DNA of 37,904 bases from G021776435 sp046756245 (GCA_046756245.1 JBHHVZ010000016.1:1-37904), one strand, 5' to 3'. Shown: positions 24,887-33,846, counted from the stretch's first letter. Notes: generated by a model not told the origin, from the sequence alone. Made by a program: numbers and translations.

Positions 24887-25136
24887 CGAAAGCCGTGCGT
24901 TCATATCGAGAGACTGCCATCTCCCCGAACGCGGCGCGCATTTGTCTATTGCTGCGTAATTCACTCGGCGCTGGGTTCGCGCCAAAACCGCAACTTCGAT
25001 GCGAGTAGGGTCGAGTCCCTCGAGGTAAAAACAAAAAGCACCGAGCCCGGACAAAGTCATTTCATTAAAAATTAATTCTATATGCCTATCAAATTGCGTT
25101 GTTTCCGTACACTTCCTCTTAGAAATAGCATCGGGC

Positions 25137-26003
25137 ATGGGCAGCATAATCGGCATAACAATAACGCTGGCGATGGTCTTTGGCGGATACGTCATCGCCG
25201 GCGGCAATATTGAGATTATTCTTCATTCGCTCCCCTACGAGATGATGATAATCGGCGGTGCGGCGGTAGGCGCGTTCACTGTCGGAAACGATTTCGGCGT
25301 CATCAAACACACTGCGGCCGACCTGATGATGGTGTTCACCGGTCCGCGCTGGAAGCGGCAGGATTATCAAAATCTGCTTTGTTTGATGTTCGAACTCATC
25401 CGGATTGCACGCGAAAGTCCGGTGGAAGTCGAAAAACACATTGAAAACCCGGCCGAGTCTTCGATCTTCGGAAAATACCCGAAGATCGCGAAAGACAGCG
25501 CCGCAATAGAAATGATCTGCGACACGATCCGGTCGATGATCATGAATTTCGACAACCCCCATCAGGTTGAAGAGGTGCTGGAAAAACAGCTCGACTCTTT
25601 GCACGAGAGCAGCATTCATGGCGCGCACGCGCTTCAGAAAATGGCTGACGGGCTGCCGGCGCTCGGCATTGTCGCCGCGGTGCTCGGCGTCATCAAGACC
25701 ATGGCCTCCATCGACAAGCCTCCCGAAGTGCTCGGTCAGATGATCGGCGGCGCGCTGGTGGGAACCTTTCTGGGCGTTTTTCTCTCCTATGGGATCGTCG
25801 GGCCGTTCGGCGACCGCATTAAAGCCGCCAGGGAAGAGGAGAACCGTTTTTATTCCCTGATCCGCGAAGCGCTGGTCGCGAGCCTGCACAAGCACTCGCC
25901 GCAGCTTTGCGTCGAAGTGGCGCGCCGCAACGCGCCGAAAAAATTCCGCCCGAGTTTCAATGATCTCGAAGACGCTATCCGGTCGACGCAGAAAGCCGCA
26001 TGA
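25137..26003 (+). CDS. motA: Flagellar motor stator protein MotA
   Basis: The 288-aa product has four membrane helices: two near the N-terminus (4-22 and 33-50) and two around 170-220 containing LPALGIVAAVLGVIKTMASI and GTFLGVFLSYGIVGP. The latter hold the conserved Pro of the proton path. The cytoplasmic loop carries charged residues for FliG contact. The ribosome site before ATG 25137 is weak. The 250 bp upstream (24887-25136) holds no gene; an AT-rich TTAAAAATTAA at about 25073 may belong to the promoter. The downstream gene overlaps by 4 bp. Confidence 0.95.
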   Translation: MGSIIGITITLAMVFGGYVIAGGNIEIILHSLPYEMMIIGGAAVGAFTVGNDFGVIKHTAADLMMVFTGPRWKRQDYQNLLCLMFELIRIARESPVEVEKHIENPAESSIFGKYPKIAKDSAAIEMICDTIRSMIMNFDNPHQVEEVLEKQLDSLHESSIHGAHALQKMADGLPALGIVAAVLGVIKTMASIDKPPEVLGQMIGGALVGTFLGVFLSYGIVGPFGDRIKAAREEENRFYSLIREALVASLHKHSPQLCVEVARRNAPKKFRPSFNDLEDAIRSTQKAA

Positions 26004-28303
26004 TGACGTTGCGCTTTATCATATCCGCGTCTGTCGCGCTCGTCGTCGCAAACGCCGCGCGGGCTGAAGACGCCGTCAACATCTCCGCCGGGGAGCATGG
26101 CCGCTATTCGAGGCTGGTCGTCGCCGGCGCCGTCGGCGATCTCAGCGTCAGCCAATCCGGGCGCGAAGTCGACATTCGTTTTTCAAATCACATTGACACA
26201 TTCAATTTTTCCGACGTCAACGAGCGAAGAAAAGCCCACAGAGTTCTCGGCGCGCGAGCAGTTTCGGCGAAGGCCGGCTCGCGAGTTCGTCTGCAGCTTA
26301 ATTGCGATTGCGTTTTGAAATCTGCACAGCTCACCGACGCCAAGTGGATACTGGACATCTACGACGCTGACGACGCCGCGCGATCCAATGAAGCGAAGTC
26401 AAACAAAATCGCCGCCGCCAACAGGCAATCCGTCCAGACCGCCTCGACCCAAAGCGCGAAAAATAAAAATCACGCCGCTCGTACAAGCAACGATATTCCA
26501 TCCGCCGACGCCGCCGGCGGCGACGACGATCTGTCCGTTGAACAGGCGCACAAAAGAATGATGGATCTGCTGCAGCAAGCAGCGGAAGAAGGGCTCGTTA
26601 CGATTAAAAGCGAAGATATTAAAAAAACGGCGCCAAACGGGGCGGCTTCTGACGCGGCGCAGGATGTCGCTGCTCTCGACCCGGGGCGAAAGGGAGAAAA
26701 CAAAGACGGCGGCGGTGCGGAGAATACGGCGCCGGCGCCTGGTCCATGTCTGGCGGACGAGGACTTCTTTATTGACGGCGCGCGCTTTGAAAAAGATCCG
26801 TTGATTGAAATTTCCGCTCTGCAATCGCAACTCGCGCGCGCGAGCCTCGAAGAGCAAAAGGCGATCGTTGAAGAATTAGCGGGCGGGTATCTCGCCATCG
26901 GATTCGGCGAAGAGGCGCTTGCGCTCCTGGCCGACTACGACAAAATGGAAGAGCTTATTGCTGATATAGCGCGCGTCGTCGCCGAAAAGCCGGCGCCCGC
27001 GTCCGGCGTTTTGATGAACGCCGTCAACTGTCGCGGCGCCCACGCTTTATGGCAGGCGGCCGCCAGCAAGCCGGTCGCCGCAGTCGGCACGCTAAAGCGG
27101 TCGGAAAACGCCGTCGCTACGCTTCCCACAAGATTGCGCGCGCTGATGGCGACGCGAATCGCAAGAAAGATGATCGATGCGAACGACTGGACCGACGCCA
27201 CCCGGTTTTATGAAATCGCCGCGGCCGCGTCGGAAATTCCCTCGCCGAGTCTTCAATATGTTGAGGCGCGGCTGCGCGAACATGAAGGCGCGCTCGATGA
27301 ATCTCAGCAAATGCTTCTCGATCTCGCCGCCGGCGAAAGCGAGGCCTCTAAAGACGCTCTTTTAACGCTCGCCGAACAATACGCCGATGGCGAAGGGCGC
27401 CCGCATGAGGGTTTCGTCGAAGACATCGGCGCGGTGGCGAAAGTAGAGCGAGGCTCGAAGACAGGCGTCGAGGCGGCCTTCGTCGAAGCGGACATCTGGG
27501 CCGACGCCGGCGATGTCGACGCCAGCCTGCTGCTCTTGAATGACGCCGCTGAGGCCGACCCCGAAATCGCCGGCGCGGCGCGCGCCCGGGCGCGCAAGAT
27601 ATTGAGCAAGCCGCTGGCTTCAAATGTCGAAGAGGACAGGATCGACGCGCTCGGCGCCTATCTGGAATATCGCAAATTCCTCGCTGAGCCCGGCGACGAT
27701 AGCGATTTCCACCGTCAGGTAGCGGGCGCGGCGCTTGATCTGGGGTTGCCGAATGTCGCTTATCAGGCGTTGAACGCGCGCGCGCATTCGGGCGATCGTG
27801 CGTCGGCGAAGCTTAAAACGCGTGCGGCGCTTCAATCATATAATACGGAAGCAGCGCTGGCCGCCGCGGCGCCGTATACGGATGACCAGGAATTCGCCGT
27901 AATGGTCGTGCGCGCCAACATGCAGGAACAAAAATTCTATGCGGCGCTTGCGGCTGCGTCGGCGCTTCCCGAAACCGATGGAAAATCCGTTCTTATGGCG
28001 CTGTCGGCGTGGCGAGCAGGCGACTGGGAGAGCGCCGCACGTGCTTTCGCCGCCGTCAATCCCAGAATCATGGGCGAAAAAATGGCGCTGCAATACGCCA
28101 TGTCCGCTTACATGGCCGGCGCGACGTCCATGCCCTCGTCGGCGGAAGCCGTTCTCAGAAAGGAAAAAAGCGCCGCGCTTGACGGCGCCAAAAGTCTGTT
28201 CGACGGCGCGCCGAACGGCCCGGTGATGAATCGCGCGGAAACCCTCGCCGCAGGCGCGGACGCGGAAATCAAACTTATTGAAAAGGCGCTTGGTCGTGGA
28301 TAA
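26000..28303 (+). CDS. Large exported protein with N-terminal beta-type domain and helical-repeat C-terminus, coupled to motA
   Basis: The 767-aa product is not a family I can name with confidence. A Sec signal covers about 1-22 (ends ANAARA). Residues 23-125 form a beta-rich domain (GEHGRYSRLVVAGAVGDLSV, VDIRFSN, SRVRLQLNCDC, WILDIYD) that resembles an AMIN-like peptidoglycan- or envelope-targeting domain. A low-complexity linker covers about 128-250. Residues 250-767 are Ala-rich, with helical hairpins suggestive of TPR-like repeats. It overlaps motA by 4 bp and flgF by 8 bp. Position and MotE presence suggest a periplasmic motor protein, possibly analogous to rhizobial MotC; that is inference. 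Confidence 0.8.
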   Translation: MMTLRFIISASVALVVANAARAEDAVNISAGEHGRYSRLVVAGAVGDLSVSQSGREVDIRFSNHIDTFNFSDVNERRKAHRVLGARAVSAKAGSRVRLQLNCDCVLKSAQLTDAKWILDIYDADDAARSNEAKSNKIAAANRQSVQTASTQSAKNKNHAARTSNDIPSADAAGGDDDLSVEQAHKRMMDLLQQAAEEGLVTIKSEDIKKTAPNGAASDAAQDVAALDPGRKGENKDGGGAENTAPAPGPCLADEDFFIDGARFEKDPLIEISALQSQLARASLEEQKAIVEELAGGYLAIGFGEEALALLADYDKMEELIADIARVVAEKPAPASGVLMNAVNCRGAHALWQAAASKPVAAVGTLKRSENAVATLPTRLRALMATRIARKMIDANDWTDATRFYEIAAAASEIPSPSLQYVEARLREHEGALDESQQMLLDLAAGESEASKDALLTLAEQYADGEGRPHEGFVEDIGAVAKVERGSKTGVEAAFVEADIWADAGDVDASLLLLNDAAEADPEIAGAARARARKILSKPLASNVEEDRIDALGAYLEYRKFLAEPGDDSDFHRQVAGAALDLGLPNVAYQALNARAHSGDRASAKLKTRAALQSYNTEAALAAAAPYTDDQEFAVMVVRANMQEQKFYAALAAASALPETDGKSVLMALSAWRAGDWESAARAFAAVNPRIMGEKMALQYAMSAYMAGATSMPSSAEAVLRKEKSAALDGAKSLFDGAPNGPVMNRAETLAAGADAEIKLIEKALGRG

Positions 28304-29015
28304 CGCAGGCTACATAGGTCTTACCCGTCAGGCGGGTCTGATGCGCGAGTTGAATGCGCTCGCCAACAATATCGCCAATGTCAGCACCACTGGATACAGG
28401 CGTGAAAATCTCATTTTCGCCGAACACGTGAAAGCGCTTGGCGGCGCCGACGCAGATATTTCAATGGCGACGGCGAGCCGGCGATTTATCGATCTCGCTC
28501 CTGGCGAGATTCGCACGACCGGCAATCCGCTCGATTTTGCGATCGAAGGCGAGGGCTTCTTTATGGTCGAAACAGCGGCCGGCCAGCGCCTTACGCGCGC
28601 CGGCGCGTTTTCCGTAAACGAGATCGGCGAGCTTGTAACCCCGGAGGGCGCGCGGGTTCTCGACGAGGGCGGCGGCGCGATCATCATGCCGGCCCGGGCG
28701 CGCTCGATATCGGCTGCGCCCGACGGATCGATCATCGCCGACGGCCAGCCTGTGGCGCGGCTGGGAATCGCCGCGGCCGACGCCGCTTTCCTGGTGCGTG
28801 AAGGCGCCAACGTCTTTCGCGCCGAGAAAGGTTTCGAACCGCTGGAAAATGCGCGTGTTCGCCAGTTCGCGCTCGAAGGGTCGAACGTCAGCGCGGTCTC
28901 CGAAATCGCGCGGCTAATCGAGGTGCAGCGAACCTATGAATCGGGGCAACAGCTTTTCCAGGGAGAAGACGACCGCATTAGAAGAACCGTGCGTGAGTTA
29001 GGGCGTTCGCAATAA
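28296..29015 (+). CDS. flgF: Flagellar proximal rod protein FlgF
   Basis: The product is 239 aa from GTG 28296. This start gives MDNAGYIGLTRQAGL, the standard FlgF opening; a TTG at 28278 would add six unrelated residues. Rod-family signatures are LANNIANVSTTGYRREN near 25-41, EGEGFFMVET at about 88 and the C-terminal IARLIEVQRTYESGQQLFQ. The start lies inside the end of the preceding gene, so translation is coupled. flgG follows after 33 bp. Confidence 0.94.
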   Translation: MDNAGYIGLTRQAGLMRELNALANNIANVSTTGYRRENLIFAEHVKALGGADADISMATASRRFIDLAPGEIRTTGNPLDFAIEGEGFFMVETAAGQRLTRAGAFSVNEIGELVTPEGARVLDEGGGAIIMPARARSISAAPDGSIIADGQPVARLGIAAADAAFLVREGANVFRAEKGFEPLENARVRQFALEGSNVSAVSEIARLIEVQRTYESGQQLFQGEDDRIRRTVRELGRSQ

Positions 29016-29048
29016 AAATGCGCGCCTGAATAAGGGAGGAAAGTAGAC

Positions 29049-29834
29049 ATGCGTGCACTGAGCATTGCCGCCACCGGCATGGATGCGCAACAGACGCGCG
29101 TCGAAGTCATTTCAAACAATCTCGCCAATATGAACACGACGGCGTACGCCGCGCGGCGGGCCGAATTCACCGATCTTCACTATCAGATCGTGCGTGCCGC
29201 CGGCGCCTCTTCGGCGACGAATGGCGCCGTCGTTCCCGAAGGCGTACAGCTCGGCCTCGGCGTCAGAACCGCATCGATCACTATGGAGATGTCGCAAGGC
29301 GCGCTCAAGAACACCGGCAACGATCTCGACCTGGCGATCGAGGGCAGAGGCTTTTTCGAACTGACGCTGCCGTCCGGCGAGTCCGCCTACACCCGCGACG
29401 GCGCCTTCAAGCGCACCGGGGAGGGACTGATCGTCAACAGCGAGGGATTCGCCTTGAGCGGCGATATCACCATACCCGAAGACGCGCGGCGCATTGAGAT
29501 CAATGCGGAAGGCGAGGTTTTCGCGCATTTCGACGACGAACCGCAGGGTCAGCAAATCGGCACGATCGATCTGGTCACCTTCGCCAACGATAAAGGCCTC
29601 GAGCCGCTCGGCGGCAATCTTTACCGCGAAACGGCGGCGTCCGGATCGCCCGTCATCGGCGAGGCCGGCAAGGACGGCGTCGGAATGTTGCGCCAGAAAT
29701 ATCTCGAAGAATCGAGCGTCGACGTCGTTCAACAGATCGCCGAGCTCATCGAAGCCCAGCGCGGCTATGAGCTCAATTCGAAAGTCATTTCCGCCGCCGA
29801 TCAGATGATGGGCGCGGCCAACCAGATAAGGTGA
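29049..29834 (+). CDS. flgG: Flagellar distal rod protein FlgG
   Basis: The 261-aa product is the usual FlgG length. The N-terminus MRALSIAATGMDAQQTRVEV with ISNNLANMNTTAYAARRAEF is diagnostic. GNDLDLAIEGRGFFEL follows, and the C-terminus has VQQIAELIEAQRGYELNSK and ISAADQMMG. A GGAGG ribosome site precedes the ATG. flgA starts four bases after the stop. Confidence 0.97.
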   Translation: MRALSIAATGMDAQQTRVEVISNNLANMNTTAYAARRAEFTDLHYQIVRAAGASSATNGAVVPEGVQLGLGVRTASITMEMSQGALKNTGNDLDLAIEGRGFFELTLPSGESAYTRDGAFKRTGEGLIVNSEGFALSGDITIPEDARRIEINAEGEVFAHFDDEPQGQQIGTIDLVTFANDKGLEPLGGNLYRETAASGSPVIGEAGKDGVGMLRQKYLEESSVDVVQQIAELIEAQRGYELNSKVISAADQMMGAANQIR

Positions 29835-29838
29835 CGCC

Positions 29839-30264
29839 ATGATGAAGTTTTCGGGAGTGATTGCGGCGACCATTCTCGCCGCCGGATACGAACCTATCGC
29901 CAGCGAGGAGCTGGTTGCAGCCCGCAATGTGAGCGCCGGAGAAATTCTGACAGCGGCCGATATCATGACCCCGAAAGGCGCGGAAGGCTTGCGACGCGCG
30001 GCGGGGCTTATCGGCCAGGAAGCGCTGCACGCGCTCTACAAGGGCCAGCCGTTCTCGGAAAGCGACGTTCACCCCCAGACAATCGTCGAACGCAACGCGC
30101 TCGTCAAAATGGAGTTCGTAAAGGGCCCCCTGACCATCACCGCGGAAGGACGCGCGCTCGACAGCGGCGGGATGGGCGAGCGCGTCCGCGTCATGAACGT
30201 ATTCTCGCGGCGAATCGTTTCGACGATCGTCGTCGGGACCAACACCGTAAAGGCGACGCCATGA
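29839..30264 (+). CDS. flgA: P-ring assembly chaperone FlgA
   Basis: The 141-aa product is short for FlgA, but alphaproteobacterial members are often this size. It has a signal peptide (1-22, ending EPIAS) and an SAF-type domain: VAARNVSAGEILTAADI, then GLIGQEALHALYKGQPFSES and LVKMEFVKGPLTITAEGRAL. FlgA assists FlgI assembly in the periplasm. Its stop overlaps the flgH start by 4 bp. Confidence 0.9.
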   Translation: MMKFSGVIAATILAAGYEPIASEELVAARNVSAGEILTAADIMTPKGAEGLRRAAGLIGQEALHALYKGQPFSESDVHPQTIVERNALVKMEFVKGPLTITAEGRALDSGGMGERVRVMNVFSRRIVSTIVVGTNTVKATP

Positions 30265-31019
30265 GCTATAAAACGCACCTGCTTTCCGCAATTCTGGCAT
30301 GCACCCTGACGCAGGGCTGCGTCAGCCGTCTCGACCATTTCGGCCGGCCGCCGCCGATGAGCGCGCCCGGTCAAATGAGCAGAACCGTGCCGCCGGTGTC
30401 GCCTGAAAGGCTGGCGCTCGCCCAGAAGCGGACGCTGACGCCAGACGAAGAAGACGGCGGGTCGGGATCGCTCTGGCGCTCCGGACCGACATCGCTTTTC
30501 GGCGACCGCCGGGCGCGCACCCAAGGCGATATCGTGACCGTGATTATAGAAATCGATGAAGAAGCGGAAATCCGTAATCGCACCAACCGACTTCGCGACG
30601 GTTCGGAAGAGTTATCGGCGCCCAATCTGTTCGGCCTGCCGCATCTGGCGCAAAAAGTTTTGCCGGGCGGCGCCGGGCTTGATCCCGCGGTCGAAGTCAA
30701 TTCGTCGTCAACCTCCAACGGCGACGGCACGATCCGTCGGGAGGAAAAGATTACGCTGCAGGTAGCGGCCACCGTGGTCGAGGTGCTTCCGAACGGTCAT
30801 ATGGTGATCTCGGGAGACCAGGAAGTTCGCGTCAATCATGAATTGCGCGATCTTCAGGTTGCGGGAATCATTCGGCCGGAAGACATCTCGCGGCGCAACA
30901 CGATAACTTATGAAAAGATCGCCGACGCGCGCGTCGTTTACGGCGGCCGCGGGTCGATAAGCGATTTGCAGGAGCCGCGTTACGGCCAGCAGGCGTTCGA
31001 CGCCATATCGCCGTTCTGA
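30261..31019 (+). CDS. flgH: Flagellar L-ring lipoprotein FlgH
   Basis: The 252-aa product has a lipoprotein signal with the processed cysteine at about residue 20 (ACTLTQGC). FlgH motifs include SLWRSGPTSLFGDRRARTQG with DIVTVIIEIDEEAEI, then VAATVVEVLPNGHMVISGDQ, EVRVNHELRDLQVAGIIRPE and the C-terminal IADARVVYGGRGSI. It builds the outer-membrane ring. It follows flgA directly. Confidence 0.96.
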   Translation: MSYKTHLLSAILACTLTQGCVSRLDHFGRPPPMSAPGQMSRTVPPVSPERLALAQKRTLTPDEEDGGSGSLWRSGPTSLFGDRRARTQGDIVTVIIEIDEEAEIRNRTNRLRDGSEELSAPNLFGLPHLAQKVLPGGAGLDPAVEVNSSSTSNGDGTIRREEKITLQVAATVVEVLPNGHMVISGDQEVRVNHELRDLQVAGIIRPEDISRRNTITYEKIADARVVYGGRGSISDLQEPRYGQQAFDAISPF

Positions 31020-31037
31020 TGTTGTGGTGACGTCCTT

Positions 31038-31577
31038 ATGATGATGAAAATAATTCCGATAATCCTGCAGGCGATCTTCGTCGTCTTCGGCGTCGGCGCC
31101 GGGTTCTGGATCAAGTCTTTGCCCATAGCTTCAGACGCCGCTGGAATAGAAGCGGGCGAAGATGACCCTCGCGAGCCAGCAGAAAAGCCAGAAAAGAAGA
31201 AGAAAGAAACCAAAGGCAAACACGGCGGCGGTCACGGGAAGGGGGATAATTCAGGCAGCGGATATATGAAATTCGGCCGGCAATTCATCGTTCCTGTCTT
31301 GAAGCAGGATGAAGTCAAATCGTTGGTCATCATGGAGCTTAATATCGAAACGCCGTCGGACGCCGTCGAGTCGTTATACACTCAGGAGCCGAAATTGAGA
31401 GATGCGCTCCTGGGCCGGCTTTTGGAGCTTTCCACACGCGGCGTTTTCAACGATCAGCTCATCGAAAAAGAAAATCTCGATTTCGTACGGACCGAACTCC
31501 TGGAAGTTTTACGCGAGGTCATAGGCGACGATGCGCAAGATGTTCTGATTTTGGGCATCACGCGGCAAAGCGTTTAG
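31038..31577 (+). CDS. Second FliL-like flagellar protein
   Basis: The 179-aa product has a membrane helix (about 5-27), a Lys/Glu- and then His/Gly-rich linker (about 45-75) and a periplasmic FliL-type domain (FIVPVLKQDEVKSLVIMELN, PKLRDALLGRLLELSTRGVF, VRTELLEVLREVIGDDAQDV). FliL-like genes at this position after flgH are known in alphaproteobacteria. Three adjacent ATGs leave the start slightly uncertain. The stop codon lies inside the palindrome at 31573-31667. Confidence 0.85.
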   Translation: MMMKIIPIILQAIFVVFGVGAGFWIKSLPIASDAAGIEAGEDDPREPAEKPEKKKKETKGKHGGGHGKGDNSGSGYMKFGRQFIVPVLKQDEVKSLVIMELNIETPSDAVESLYTQEPKLRDALLGRLLELSTRGVFNDQLIEKENLDFVRTELLEVLREVIGDDAQDVLILGITRQSV

Positions 31578-31667
31578 AGCGTATTTAATCGATTTGCGTC
31601 ATCCCGTGCGCAATGCAGCGCACGGGATGGCGCAAATCGATTCTGTTTTTTGTAAATGCGCTCTAAA
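31573..31667. terminator. Nested palindromic element between convergent genes, likely two-way terminator
   Basis: Outer arms TTTAGAGCGTATTTA (31573-31587) and TAAATGCGCTCTAAA (31653-31667) pair with one wobble. Inner arms of 24 bp (31588-31611 and 31618-31641) pair with one mismatch around the loop AATGCA. The inner hairpin is followed on the plus strand by TCTGTTTTTT, giving a strong intrinsic terminator. The outer arms contain the stop codons of both flanking genes (TAG 31575-31577 plus, TAG 31665-31663 minus). Its ends resemble the element at 423-536. Confidence 0.85.
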
Positions 31668-32352
31668 TGGACGCCTGGCGGGACGCTTCGCGAACGGCCG
31701 TAAGGACGGCCGGTTCGACGACGCCGCCGTTTTCGAGAATCAGCCCCAACGCGCCGTTGATCATCCGCGCCTCGACGACGCGCGCGCTCGCGAGCGGCGG
31801 CTTCGTGGCGACTACGGCGCCGTCTTTTTCATAGGCGACCGAGACTTTGTAGCCGCCTTGCGGCACGACGAACCCGGCGTTGTCGGTTCCATTCCATTCG
31901 AACGAAGACTGGCCCGGCGCCAGCGGCGCCCGGTAAACGACCCTGTCGGCGCTGTCCCTGACGATGACTTCGCTTGGAAGTCCGAGCGGGCTTGGGGCGG
32001 GCGCGAAGTTAAGGCTCTCGCCTTTGAAAAACACCGCATCGACCGGAGCCTCTACTTCCTTGCCGATCCATTGGGACGCGCCTTCGAGACCCGACGCCGT
32101 CAGCCCGCCGGCGATTTCTTCGAGCCGCCGATTGGTTTCGATTTGCTGCTCGACCGCCGAAAAGCTGGCGAGCTGTTCAACAAATTGCGTTGAATCAAGC
32201 GGACTCAGCGGATCCTGATTGCGTAGCTGTGCGGTTAGAAGCGTGAGGAAACTTTGAAAGTCAGACGCGCTTGCCGCAGCGGCGTCAGCGATCGAATTTC
32301 CCGTTCTTTGGGCGGGCGCGCCCGCAACGTCGGTGATTTTTGGCGTGAACAT
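31663..32352 (-). CDS. flgD: Flagellar hook capping/scaffold protein FlgD
   Basis: The 229-aa product has the N-terminal FlgD signature DFQSFLTLLTAQLRNQDPLS, then PLDSTQFVEQLASFSAVEQQ. A FLIK-Ig-like fold follows with WNGTDNAGFVVPQGGYKVSV. It caps the growing hook. It follows fliK by 27 bp on the minus strand with an AAGGG ribosome site. Its last codon and stop are built from the palindromic element. Confidence 0.96.
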   Translation of the reverse strand: MFTPKITDVAGAPAQRTGNSIADAAAASASDFQSFLTLLTAQLRNQDPLSPLDSTQFVEQLASFSAVEQQIETNRRLEEIAGGLTASGLEGASQWIGKEVEAPVDAVFFKGESLNFAPAPSPLGLPSEVIVRDSADRVVYRAPLAPGQSSFEWNGTDNAGFVVPQGGYKVSVAYEKDGAVVATKPPLASARVVEARMINGALGLILENGGVVEPAVLTAVREASRQASI

Positions 32353-32379
32353 ATTGTGCCAGCCCTTGTTGCGCCGTCT

Positions 32380-33750
32380 TCAGACGAGACGGTCCAGATG
32401 ATTTCCGTCGCGCATGGACAAATAGACAATGTTGCGGTCCGTGGAAGCGTCGATGCGGGCCGCCTCGGCCAGCGGCTGTTCGGGCGTTTCGTCAAACTCG
32501 GGCGCGCGCTCGCGATGGGACGAAAACTCCAGATTGACGCTTTCAAATCCCGCGTGCCGAAGTTCCTTGACGAGGTCATCGCCATGCCGGCGCAAAATAT
32601 CGAGCGTGTCGCCTTGCTCGGAAGATATTGTCGCCGTCACGGCGTGAGGCGTGTGCATGCTGAAGTGAATGCGCACGCGGCCGAGATCGGGCGGATCGAG
32701 ACGAACGTCGATAGAATCGCCGCCCTGGCCGGGCGCGCTTCTGATCGCGGCGACGACCTGGCGCGCCGGATCGGCGAGCGACGCGGCCTGTTGGGCGGGC
32801 GTATGAACGGGGTTCGCCCGCGTAGATGCAAGGTGATGCTCAACGTCCGCGCCCGCGGCGACGCGGTCGATGGCGGCGGCGAGAAATGTCGGCGTGTCGC
32901 TGCTCCTGAAAACTTTCGCCGCCTCCTCGGTCGGAGCGGCGATCGTTGCGCCCGTAATGGAGGCGTTCGGCTGCGCGCGCGACTGTTGTCTTGGATTGAT
33001 GTCGACGTCGCCGGCGAATATGCGCGCGTCCCCGGCGTCGCGGCGCAACGGCGTCTCCGGCGCTTCGCGCGCCGGCGCGGCGTCGGGCGATATGTCCGGA
33101 GCGCCGGTGAGCGAACGCGTCAGCGCGCCGCCGGAAGACGCCGGGCGGGCGTTGATTTCAGCGACGGCGCGGGCGGAACGGCTCGCCGGTTCCTCCGCCC
33201 GGATCGCGTTATCAATGTCGTCGGGCGCCGGCGCAGGCGTCGCCGTCAAGGTGTTTGCTGTAAGCGGCGCAAGCGGCTGGACGTCTTGCGGAAGCGCTGC
33301 GGGCGCTGAAGCCGTTTGAATCAAAGCTTCCTCGATTGCGGGCGTTTTGCGGCCTGTCGCCGTAAAGTCGGTGGAAAGCTTGGACGCCGCAGCGGCGTCG
33401 TCATCGCCGCCGGATAAATCGAGAGCGGCGTTCACCGCGCCCGCCTCTTCGGTTGAGATCGCCGTCGCGGAAAGCGCGAACGCCGAATCCGGGTCGCTGC
33501 GTATTCGATTGAACTTATCGAGAGCGAGCGTTGCAGCGGCGTCGAATGACTTTGTTCGAATCTGTTCGGCAATATCATCGCCAAGATTAACCTCGAGCAT
33601 GGCGGCCTGCAAAGGCGCGTTTTCTTGAAATGTCGCCGTAAATGCGCGTTGAGAGTCGACGGAATCGCCGCTTTCATCCAAAGCGGGCGCGTCGATTTCC
33701 CTATTTTGCGGATTGTCCCGGCTCGGCAGGAGGGCCGCAAGAAAGTCCAT
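32380..33750 (-). CDS. fliK: Flagellar hook-length control protein FliK
   Basis: The 456-aa product has a long, low-complexity, Ala/Asp-rich N-terminal two thirds, as is usual for FliK. It ends in a recognisable hook-length domain: IDVRLDPPDLGRVRIHFSMH, then AVTATISSEQGDTLDILRRH and GDDLVKELRHAGFESVNLEF. FliK measures the hook and switches export specificity. AAGGA lies seven bases before ATG 33750. It is paired with flgD, the hook cap, in a two-gene unit. Confidence 0.9.
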   Translation of the reverse strand: MDFLAALLPSRDNPQNREIDAPALDESGDSVDSQRAFTATFQENAPLQAAMLEVNLGDDIAEQIRTKSFDAAATLALDKFNRIRSDPDSAFALSATAISTEEAGAVNAALDLSGGDDDAAAASKLSTDFTATGRKTPAIEEALIQTASAPAALPQDVQPLAPLTANTLTATPAPAPDDIDNAIRAEEPASRSARAVAEINARPASSGGALTRSLTGAPDISPDAAPAREAPETPLRRDAGDARIFAGDVDINPRQQSRAQPNASITGATIAAPTEEAAKVFRSSDTPTFLAAAIDRVAAGADVEHHLASTRANPVHTPAQQAASLADPARQVVAAIRSAPGQGGDSIDVRLDPPDLGRVRIHFSMHTPHAVTATISSEQGDTLDILRRHGDDLVKELRHAGFESVNLEFSSHRERAPEFDETPEQPLAEAARIDASTDRNIVYLSMRDGNHLDRLV

Positions 33751-33846
33751 AGGAAAAATCCTTTGTTAAATTTTCGCTTTCAAATTTATGCACGAAAATG
33801 GTTACCAAGCCTTTGCGTCTTTCTTCCCGAAGGGAAAGAGCCGGAA

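Noticed and set aside
25007..25020. AGGG-TCGAGT-CCCT resembling a tRNA T arm
   Set aside because: The loop is six bases rather than seven and no acceptor or anticodon arm can be built around it.
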